From CAYJEO01 sp964369355 (GTDB lineage Bacteria; Bacillota_I; Bacilli_A; RF39; UBA660), in NCBI GenBank assembly GCA_964369355.1, contig CAYJEO010000042.1:1-5809 (forward strand): a stretch of DNA of 5,809 bases, read 5' to 3'. Positions 1 through 5,181 of the stretch are shown piece after piece. The position numbers and the translations under genes were made by a program. The notes beneath the pieces were generated by a model. That model did no database searches. It worked only from the letters and a program-made list of their open reading frames with translations, and was not told where the DNA came from. Numbering within the stretch: position 1 is the first letter of the stretch; the number at the start of each line of letters is the position of its first letter.

Positions 1-277
1 CTAAAGAATTAGAAAAAAGAGGTTGTAGTTTAATGACATCAGAAAAAGATACATTTAAAGGAACTTTAGCTCAAGGTGGAGAAACTAATTCTATTGATTA
101 TATTGGAGTTCCATTTGGAAAAGATTATTTAGTTAATAAAAATGTAGAACTAAAAGAAGAGTATAAAAACAATGTTTATAATATAAATTCTACCCAAGTA
201 AATATAGATACAATTATAAATGAATTAGCGATCACGATGTTTTAAAAGCAGATATTACTATAGAAAAAACAAGATAA
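1..277 (+). pseudogene. C-terminal part of an endonuclease/exonuclease/phosphatase (EEP) family protein, frameshifted, 5' end outside window
   Basis: The reading frame is open from the left edge (first full codon at 3), so the Met at 33 is most likely internal. Seen: a segment GGETNSIDYI (codons at about 78-107) followed by a variable stretch ending ...TIINEL. This frame then runs into the stop at 243-245. In the -1 frame from 227 the codons read SDHDVLKADITIEKTR and stop at 275-277. Known of the family: EEP hydrolases (ExoIII, DNase I, sphingomyelinase, inositol phosphatase types) end with an (I)DYI-like strand and then an SDHxPV/SDHDxV motif that carries the catalytic His, followed by a short beta strand. 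The two pieces joined, INEL-SDHDVLKADITI, fit that pattern. One missing base near 224-229 (for example TTAAGC read as TTAGC) would explain the break. No slippery heptamer for programmed shifting is visible. The substrate cannot be told from this fragment. If the break is real the product lacks its catalytic His; if it is a sequence error the gene is intact and ends at 277. Confidence 0.7.
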
Positions 278-310
278 AAGAGTATTAAGTAATTAATATT
301 CTTTTTATTT
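276..310 (+). terminator. Rho-independent terminator after the EEP gene
   Basis: The arm AAAAGAGTATTAA (276-288) pairs with TTAATATTCTTTT (293-305) around a GTAA loop, a 13-bp stem with one G-U pair. It is followed by T-rich sequence to about 311. It begins within the stop codon at 275-277, which supports 277 as the true end of the upstream gene. The stem is almost all A-U, so its strength is uncertain. Confidence 0.7.
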
Positions 311-321
311 TATGGTATAAT
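293..321 (+). promoter_or_regulatory. Promoter of the tsaE-tsaB-rimI-tsaD operon (extended -10)
   Basis: A perfect TATAAT lies at 316-321, preceded by TGG at 313-315, giving an extended -10 (TGnTATAAT). A -35-like TTAATA (4 of 6 matches to TTGACA) lies at 293-298 with a 17-base spacer. The -35 sits inside the 3' arm of the upstream terminator. The predicted start of transcription at about 327-329 coincides with the Shine-Dalgarno of tsaE, so the leader would be only about 10-12 bases. Confidence 0.7.
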
Positions 322-327
322 ACTCTC

Positions 328-333
328 AGGTGA
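328..333 (+). promoter_or_regulatory. Shine-Dalgarno of tsaE, decides the start codon
   Basis: AGGTGA ends five bases before the ATG at 339. The in-frame GTG at 330 lies inside this motif and has nothing suitable upstream, so ATG 339 is the better start. Confidence 0.65.
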
Positions 334-338
334 TAAAT

Positions 339-788
339 ATGAAATTTAAAATTAATATAAATAATCAAACTGATACAATTCAATTAGCTCAAAATATAGA
401 AGCATTGAAATTTGAAAATATGGTTATATGTTTAGATGGAGAACTTGGTGCTGGTAAAACTTTATTTTCAAAAGCATTTGCTAAGGCTATGGGAATAGAA
501 GAAGAAATTACTTCTCCTACTTTTTCAATAATAAAAGAATATAATGGTGAATTGCCATTATTTCATATGGATGTATATCGTTTAGAAAACGGACATGAAG
601 GTGTTGATATTGAAACATACTTTACTGCAAAAGGAGTTTGTTTAATCGAATGGTCTCAAATGATTGAAGACATTTTGCCAATTGAACGCCTTGATATAGA
701 AATTAAAATCGTAAATGAAAATGAAAGAGTAATTTATTTAAAACCATACGGAGAAAAATATATAAAAGTAGTAGAAGGTGTAATATGA
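339..788 (+). CDS. tsaE: tRNA t6A biosynthesis ATPase TsaE
   Basis: TsaE is the small cytoplasmic P-loop ATPase that binds the TsaB-TsaD heterodimer and is needed for multiple turnover in placing threonylcarbamoyl on A37 of ANN-decoding tRNAs. The 149-residue product matches the usual family length of about 150. Visible in order: Walker A GELGAGKT at residues 34-41, the SPTF motif at 59-62 (switch-like region), HMDVYRL at 76-82 (family form HxDxYRL), and CLIEWS at 101-106, the hallmark IEW segment with the conserved Glu104 and Trp105. The start is ATG 339, chosen for the AGGTGA five bases upstream; GTG 330 would add three residues but falls in that site. The stop TGA (786-788) overlaps the tsaB ATG (785-787) as ATGA, which suggests translational coupling. 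It is the first gene of the operon. All expected motifs are intact, so it is probably functional. Confidence 0.96.
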   Translation: MKFKININNQTDTIQLAQNIEALKFENMVICLDGELGAGKTLFSKAFAKAMGIEEEITSPTFSIIKEYNGELPLFHMDVYRLENGHEGVDIETYFTAKGVCLIEWSQMIEDILPIERLDIEIKIVNENERVIYLKPYGEKYIKVVEGVI

Positions 789-1366
789 TATTTTTAATAG
801 ATACTTGTAGTGATCAAATAATTTTATCGTTAATTAAAGATAATAAGATTATAGATATACATCAAGAAGAAAATGATACAGATTTATCCACTAGAATAAT
901 GTCTTTAGTAGATGATTTGTTTAAAAAAAATAATATTGCAGCTAAAAGCATAGAAAAAATATTTATAGTAAACGGACCAGGTTCATTTACTGGAATTAGA
1001 GTAGGTGTGACAATTGCTAAAATATTAGGACTAACACTTAATATTCCATTAATACCTATATCTAAATTAGAATTACTGTCATCTAGTATTGAAGGATATT
1101 CAATGCCAATAATAGATGCAAGAAGAGGATATGTTTTTGGAGCAATTTATAATAATTTAGAAATAGTTAAAGAAGATAGTCATATCTTATTAGAAGAATT
1201 AAAACAAGCTGGAGATTATAAACTTGTGGAAAACTCAAATGAAATAGACATTTTAAAAGTAATAAATAAACATATGAATGATAACCCAGTTAATCCACAT
1301 GAATTAGTACCAAATTATTTAAAGAAAACGGAAGCAGAACAAAATTATGATAAGAAAAATCAATAA
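785..1366 (+). CDS. tsaB: tRNA t6A biosynthesis protein TsaB (ASKHA-fold partner of TsaD)
   Basis: TsaB is the non-catalytic, cytoplasmic paralogue of TsaD. It dimerises with TsaD and gives TsaE a docking surface in the t6A complex. Seen: an N-terminal ASKHA strand MIFLIDTCSDQIILSLI (residues 1-17), the family signature GPGSFTGIRVG, the IDARRGYVFGAIY segment that opens the second half (canonical DARr.evy), and a C-terminal PNYLKKTEAEQ matching the PxYLRxxEAE ending. At 193 residues it is shorter than the roughly 205-230 usual for the family, mostly in the second lobe. The His often found in the early (H/G)S..L.P.I region is absent here (DLSTRIMSLV). An AAGGTG lies four bases before the ATG. 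Its 5' end overlaps the tsaE stop, and its last 20 bases overlap the start of the acetyltransferase gene in another frame. The identity is secure from motifs plus the position between tsaE and tsaD. Confidence 0.94.
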   Translation: MIFLIDTCSDQIILSLIKDNKIIDIHQEENDTDLSTRIMSLVDDLFKKNNIAAKSIEKIFIVNGPGSFTGIRVGVTIAKILGLTLNIPLIPISKLELLSSSIEGYSMPIIDARRGYVFGAIYNNLEIVKEDSHILLEELKQAGDYKLVENSNEIDILKVINKHMNDNPVNPHELVPNYLKKTEAEQNYDKKNQ

Positions 1367-1718
1367 TCAAGAAATAGATATAATAAATAATTTTACTAAT
1401 TATAAAGTTACTATAAATCCATTTTCAAATATATATGTTTATGAAGAAAACAACGAAATACAAGGATTTATAGATTATAATAATTTAATGGATATAATTG
1501 ATTTAAATTATATATATGTATTAGAAAAATATAGAAAAAATAAAATAGCAACTAAACTATTAGGAGTAATGTTAAAAGAAAATTTACCTATAACACTAGA
1601 AGTAAATGTAAATAATGAATCAGCAATAAATTTATATAAAAAAAATAACTTTGAAATAATTAATATTAGAAAAAATTATTATAAAAACGAAGATGCATAT
1701 TTAATGAAAAGAAATTAA
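1347..1718 (+). CDS. rimI: Divergent RimI-type GNAT N-acetyltransferase
   Basis: This is a GNAT-fold protein in the place where RimI (acetyl-CoA:ribosomal protein S18 N-terminal alanine acetyltransferase) normally sits beside tsaB and tsaD. Seen: EENNEIQGFIDY (residues 33-44, strands before the core), LNYIYVLEKYRKNKIATKLL (53-72, acetyl-CoA binding motif A region), TLEVNVNNESAINLYKKNNF (83-102, motif B; family LEVR.xN..A..LY...GF), and IRKNYYKNEDAYLM (107-120; family R..YY....DA..M, with the general-acid Tyr region). Oddities: 123 residues against about 150; motif A reads R63-K-N-K66-I-A68, with Lys where the family's R/QxxGxG/A has its first Gly; the Gly of the LY..xGF motif is Asn; about one residue in five is Asn. 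The start overlaps the end of tsaB by 20 bases, and the nearest SD-like GGAAG is 12 bases upstream, so coupling to tsaB translation is likely. The S18 substrate is inferred from context only. Confidence 0.78.
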   Translation: MIRKINNQEIDIINNFTNYKVTINPFSNIYVYEENNEIQGFIDYNNLMDIIDLNYIYVLEKYRKNKIATKLLGVMLKENLPITLEVNVNNESAINLYKKNNFEIINIRKNYYKNEDAYLMKRN

Positions 1719-1720
1719 GA

Positions 1721-1728
1721 AAGGAGGT
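1721..1728 (+). promoter_or_regulatory. Strong Shine-Dalgarno of tsaD
   Basis: AAGGAGGT is a near-perfect anti-SD complement and ends five bases before the ATG at 1734. It is the strongest ribosome binding site in the operon and starts only two bases after the preceding stop codon. Confidence 0.8.
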
Positions 1729-1733
1729 AATTT

Positions 1734-2729
1734 ATGAATATATTAGCAATAGAATCAAGTTGTGATGAAATGAGTATGAGTGTTATTAAAGACGGAAGCA
1801 TTGATTCAGCAACTGTAATTGCATCACAAATAGATGTACATAAAGTATATGGTGGAGTAGTTCCAGAAATAGCAAGTAGACAACATATAGAAGCAGTTAC
1901 TTTAGTTTTAGAACAAACTTTAAAAGAAACGAATTTAACAATGGATAATATTGATGCTATAGCTATAACTTATGGTCCTGGATTAATAGGATCTTTATTA
2001 ATAGGATTAATAGCAGCCAAAACTTTATCATTTATATATAACAAACCATTAATACCAGTACATCATATAGCAGGCCATATATATGCAAATAACTTAGTAA
2101 AAAGACTAGAATTTCCATTAATCGCTTTAGTAGTAAGTGGCGGTCATACAGATTTAATATATATGGAAGAAGACTATTCATTTAAAAGAATCGGTGGAAC
2201 ACTAGACGATGCAGTAGGAGAGGCTTACGATAAAGTAGCAAGAGTATTAAACTTATCATATCCAGGAGGTCCTGTGATAGACAAGTTAGCAGCAGAAGGT
2301 GATGATACATATAAATTACCATTACCACTAGATGATGATACATATAACTTTAGTTTTAGTGGTATTAAAAGTGCTGTAATTAATTTAGTGCATAATGAAA
2401 AACAAAAAGGAAATGAAGTAATAAAAGAAAATTTAGCATGTTCATTTCAAAATAGAGTAATAGAAATACTTTCAAAAAAAACTATGAAAGCTTTAAAAGA
2501 ATATAATGTAAAAAACTTAATATTAGCAGGCGGAGTATCTGCTAACAAAGGTCTGAGAAAAAACTTAGAACAACTATCAAATGAAAATGATATTAACTTA
2601 ATAGTACCTCCATTTAAATACTGTACAGATAATGCATCAATGATAGGTGCCGCTGCATATTATGCTCATAAAATAGGAAGAGTAGCAGATTTAACATTAA
2701 AAGCAAAAGCAACAGATAAATTAAACTAA
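1734..2729 (+). CDS. tsaD: tRNA N6-adenosine threonylcarbamoyltransferase TsaD
   Basis: TsaD is the catalytic subunit (Kae1/Gcp/YgjD family) that transfers threonylcarbamoyl from threonylcarbamoyl-AMP to N6 of A37 in tRNAs reading ANN codons. The 331 residues match the usual 330-345. Seen in order: IESSCDE (6-12, family IETSCDET), PEIASRQHIEAV (44-55), ITYGPGLIGSLLIG (78-91), VHHIAGH (109-115) with the metal-binding His111 and His115, VVSGGHTDL (133-141), LDDAVGEAYDKVARVL (158-172), the FSFSGIKSAV segment (206-215), AGGVSANKGLR (265-275), and CTDNASMIG (297-305) with the metal-ligand Asp299. Every catalytic element is present. The Thr usually following SCDE is Met13, a small deviation. The start ATG has AAGGAGGT upstream. 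It is the last gene of the operon, 15 bases after the acetyltransferase stop, and is followed directly by a terminator. TsaC/Sua5, which makes its substrate, must be encoded elsewhere. Confidence 0.98.
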   Translation: MNILAIESSCDEMSMSVIKDGSIDSATVIASQIDVHKVYGGVVPEIASRQHIEAVTLVLEQTLKETNLTMDNIDAIAITYGPGLIGSLLIGLIAAKTLSFIYNKPLIPVHHIAGHIYANNLVKRLEFPLIALVVSGGHTDLIYMEEDYSFKRIGGTLDDAVGEAYDKVARVLNLSYPGGPVIDKLAAEGDDTYKLPLPLDDDTYNFSFSGIKSAVINLVHNEKQKGNEVIKENLACSFQNRVIEILSKKTMKALKEYNVKNLILAGGVSANKGLRKNLEQLSNENDINLIVPPFKYCTDNASMIGAAAYYAHKIGRVADLTLKAKATDKLN

Positions 2730-2752
2730 GATTACGAAAGTAGTCTTTTTTT
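2728..2752 (+). terminator. Rho-independent terminator of the t6A operon
   Basis: AAGATTAC (2728-2735) pairs with GTAGTCTT (2740-2747), with one U-G pair, around a stable GAAA tetraloop (2736-2739). A run of seven T (2746-2752) follows. The stem starts inside the tsaD stop codon. Confidence 0.85.
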
Positions 2753-2758
2753 ATACAT

Positions 2759-2784
2759 AAAAAAAAGTGTATAAATACACTTTT
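2759..2784 (-). terminator. Rho-independent terminator of the ABC transporter gene
   Basis: Read on the minus strand, AAAAGTGTA, a TTTA loop and TACACTTTT form a 9-bp perfect stem (plus coordinates 2763-2784). A T run from the A tract at 2759-2766 follows. The stem overlaps the last bases of the stop codon of the minus-strand gene. On the plus strand the same hairpin is followed by TTTTATT, so it may back up termination in both directions. Confidence 0.75.
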
Positions 2785-5068
2785 ATTCAGTTCTTAAAGC
2801 TTCAACAGGATCTTTTTTACTAGCCATTTTAGCTGGTATAAATCCACCTAATAAAGTTAAGAACATACTGATTAATAATAACGATATAGCATGAATTGGA
2901 TCCATTCTAGCAACATTAGCTAAATCAGTTAAATCTTGAATAACTACATTGATTGGGAAAGTTAATAACCAAGTAATAAACAATCCTAATGCACCAGCAG
3001 CAAATCCAATAATTAAAGTTTCAGCATTAAATACACGAGTAATATCTTTTTTACGAGCACCTAAACTTCTTAAAACTCCGATTTCTTTTGTTCTTTCTAA
3101 AACAGAAATATAAGTAATGATACCAATCATAATACTAGAAACAACTAAGCTAATAGCTGAAAATGCTATTAATACTATTGTAATTGCATCCATAATTCCA
3201 GAAGACATATTAGAAATCAAAGCTGCCATATCTGTGTACATAATTTGATTTTCTAACTCTTTTCCTTCATTATATCCATCTAAATGTGCAACTAATAAAT
3301 CTTTAGTTTCAAAATCTTTTGGGAATAATTGAATCATAACAGGTGTATTATTATAACCTAAATAAGATAAAATAACATCTTTTGTATTTTGACCTGTTAC
3401 ATCAAATTTAGCATTTGTTAAAATATTATAATCTAAATTAAGTTGTGCATTAACTATAGCAGAATCTTTATTAACACTTACAACATGGTCAACTAATTCA
3501 TGAGAATACATAATAACTGCATTATTAGTTAAAGTTTCAGTATCAACTTTTCCTCTTATAATCCCAACAACTTCCAATGTGATATTAGCTTCATTATTAT
3601 AAACTTCTTCTAAATTTTGGTTAGGTATAAAATATCCACCGATTGAATTATATAAAACATCATTTGGTACTGATTTTAAACTACTACCAATAATATCATC
3701 AAAGCTAATACTTTCAGAAGTAGGATCAAATCCTAAAATTTCTAATAATTCTTTTTCAACACTATTAGTATTATCTACAACTAATACAATTTCATTATAA
3801 GATTCAGGTAATCTACCTGTAACAATATCATAGTTATTAGTTACAAAACCACTTGGAGTACCATCTAAATTATGTGGCATTGCTGCTAATGAAACTTCAG
3901 ATGTATTAACCATGTTGTATCCATCATACTCTTTTGACACTAAATTAAGTGATGTAATAGATGTATAAGAAACACCATCTAATAAAGTAGGATCAACAGA
4001 TTCAATATAATCAACATATTCTGTATTAATATTATTATAATGAACTAATTGTTCTACGATTGACTCTTTTGGATAAACAACTGTATCAGTAGTATATTTT
4101 TCTAAATTACTTTCTTCTAAAGTAGGAGGTCCATCCATTTGCATAGCCTGTTCAGTAATCATAATAGGCATTGAAGATAATGTCGATCTTTCAAACTCTT
4201 CTATTTGAATATTAAATCCATTTGATAATGCTAATATTAATGAAATACCAATTATTCCAATACTAGAAGCAAAAGCAGTTATTAATGTTCTACCTTTTTT
4301 AGTTCTAATATTGTTAAAAGATAATTCTAAAGCAGTTAAAAATGACATTGCTGTTTTTTTAATATTATATTTTTTAGATTCAATATCTTTATCTAATGGA
4401 TTAGAGTCATTAATAACAACTCCATCTTTCATATCAACTATTCTATTAGCATATTCATGAGCTAATTCAGGATTATGAGTAACCATAATAACTAATTTAT
4501 CTTTAGCTATTTCTTTAATTAATTCCATTATTTGAACACTAGTTTTAGAATCGAGCGCTCCAGTAGGTTCATCCGCTAAAATAATTTCTGGATCATTTGC
4601 TAATGCTCTTGCTATAGCAACACGTTGCATTTGACCACCAGATAATTGGTTAGGTCTTTTGTGAGCATGTTCTTTTAATCCAACTTTTTCTAATACTTCT
4701 AAAGCTTTTTTAGCACGTTTTTTATTGGATACACCACTTAAAGTCATACCCATTTCAACATTTTGTAAAACAGATATATGACTGATTAAATTATAGCTTT
4801 GAAATACAAAACCGATACAGTTATTTCTGTAACTATCCCAGTCTTGATCTTTAAAGTTTTTTGTTTCTTTATCATTTATTATTAAGTTACCAGAATCATA
4901 TCTATCTAATCCTCCGATAATGTTTAATAAAGTAGTTTTACCAGAACCAGATGGTCCTAATATAGCGACAAATTCGTTTTTTCTAAACTTTAAACTTACT
5001 TCGTTTAAAGCAGTTTGTTCGAAGTCGCCAGTTTTATATATTTTTTTTATTTTTTTAACTTCTAACAT
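2783..5068 (-). CDS. MacB/FtsX-type ABC transporter, fused ATPase and permease
   Basis: A 761-residue membrane protein of the type VII (mechanotransmission) ABC class, N-terminal ATPase fused to a four-helix permease as in MacB. ATPase, residues 1 to about 225: Walker A GPSGSGKT 38-45, Q-loop Gln90, signature LSGGQMQR 142-149, Walker B ILADEP with Asp166 and Glu167, D-loop ALD 171-173, switch His198; all intact. A linker leads to TM1 (about 262-283), then an extracellular domain of about 335 residues (290-625), TM2 (about 627-655), the cytoplasmic coupling segment ERTKEIGVLRSLGA (658-671) typical of FtsX/LolC/MacB permeases, TM3 (about 684-709), TM4 (about 727-748), and the family ending KKDPVEALR. 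It probably works as a homodimer. The class uses ATP to move the outer domain rather than to pump through the membrane; in Gram-positives relatives serve peptide or antibiotic resistance, export or wall functions, but no substrate can be read here. No MacA-like adaptor or two-component genes adjoin it. The start is ATG at 5066-5068 with AAAGGAG (5076-5082) seven bases upstream. It appears to be a single-gene unit. Confidence 0.93.
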   Translation of the reverse strand: MLEVKKIKKIYKTGDFEQTALNEVSLKFRKNEFVAILGPSGSGKTTLLNIIGGLDRYDSGNLIINDKETKNFKDQDWDSYRNNCIGFVFQSYNLISHISVLQNVEMGMTLSGVSNKKRAKKALEVLEKVGLKEHAHKRPNQLSGGQMQRVAIARALANDPEIILADEPTGALDSKTSVQIMELIKEIAKDKLVIMVTHNPELAHEYANRIVDMKDGVVINDSNPLDKDIESKKYNIKKTAMSFLTALELSFNNIRTKKGRTLITAFASSIGIIGISLILALSNGFNIQIEEFERSTLSSMPIMITEQAMQMDGPPTLEESNLEKYTTDTVVYPKESIVEQLVHYNNINTEYVDYIESVDPTLLDGVSYTSITSLNLVSKEYDGYNMVNTSEVSLAAMPHNLDGTPSGFVTNNYDIVTGRLPESYNEIVLVVDNTNSVEKELLEILGFDPTSESISFDDIIGSSLKSVPNDVLYNSIGGYFIPNQNLEEVYNNEANITLEVVGIIRGKVDTETLTNNAVIMYSHELVDHVVSVNKDSAIVNAQLNLDYNILTNAKFDVTGQNTKDVILSYLGYNNTPVMIQLFPKDFETKDLLVAHLDGYNEGKELENQIMYTDMAALISNMSSGIMDAITIVLIAFSAISLVVSSIMIGIITYISVLERTKEIGVLRSLGARKKDITRVFNAETLIIGFAAGALGLFITWLLTFPINVVIQDLTDLANVARMDPIHAISLLLISMFLTLLGGFIPAKMASKKDPVEALRTE

Positions 5069-5092
5069 ATTTTTTCTCCTTTATTTTGGTAC

Positions 5093-5108
5093 ATTATAAA
5101 TTATATCA
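5093..5108 (-). promoter_or_regulatory. Candidate promoter of the ABC transporter gene
   Basis: On the minus strand TATAAT occurs at 5100-5105, preceded by TGA at 5106-5108 (extended -10), and a second TATAAT occurs at 5093-5098. No good -35 stands 16-18 bases upstream of the first; TTTCAC (5116-5121) is a poor match at 17 bases for the second. Initiation from the extended -10 would give a leader of about 25 bases containing the AAAGGAG site. Confidence 0.55.
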
Positions 5109-5127
5109 TAGATAAGTGAAATATATG

Positions 5128-5140
5128 TGACATTTTGTCA
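5128..5140. repeat. Short palindrome TGACA-TTT-TGTCA, candidate operator
   Basis: A perfect 5-bp inverted repeat with a 3-base centre lies between the divergent promoters and covers the -35 of the rightward one. Its 3' part is also the left arm of a longer inverted repeat (ACATTTTGTCA 5130-5140 with TGACAAAATGT 5175-5185). The position suits a repressor site, but no regulator is known here and chance is possible in such AT-rich DNA. Confidence 0.4.
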
Positions 5141-5162
5141 AAAAAGTATATTATGTTATAAT
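5135..5162 (+). promoter_or_regulatory. Promoter of the HD-domain gene (extended -10)
   Basis: TTGTCA (5135-5140, five of six matches to TTGACA), a 16-base spacer and a perfect TATAAT (5157-5162) preceded by TGT (5154-5156) form a strong vegetative promoter with an extended -10. Transcription should start at about 5168-5170, within the AAAGGAG ribosome binding site (5168-5174), leaving a leader of only 12-14 bases before the ATG at 5182. Confidence 0.8.
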
Positions 5163-5181
5163 TTTTGAAAGGAGTGACAAA

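Noticed and set aside
33..245. A free-standing 70-residue gene starting at ATG 33
   Set aside because: The frame is open to the left edge with protein-like sequence, and no ribosome binding site precedes 33. The content matches the end of a larger EEP protein.
222..245. Programmed -1 frameshift in the EEP gene
   Set aside because: No X-XXY-YYZ slippery heptamer and no upstream Shine-Dalgarno-like stimulator are visible. A one-base loss explains it more simply.
330..338. GTG start for tsaE at 330
   Set aside because: The codon lies within the AGGTGA that is correctly spaced for ATG 339, and it would sit at the very 5' end of the predicted transcript.
786..788. TGA read as tryptophan (genetic code 4), as in mollicutes
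   Set aside because: The Trp codons checked in tsaE, the transporter and the HD gene are TGG. Reading through this TGA would add only a few residues before TAA at 795-797, so it is not decisive alone, but nothing supports code 4.
5136..5141. Perfect TTGACA on the minus strand as -35 of the transporter gene
   Set aside because: No TATAAT-like sequence lies 16-18 bases downstream on that strand (CACTTA at 17). The good -10 boxes are about 30 bases or more away. It is better explained as the complement of the rightward -35 and palindrome.
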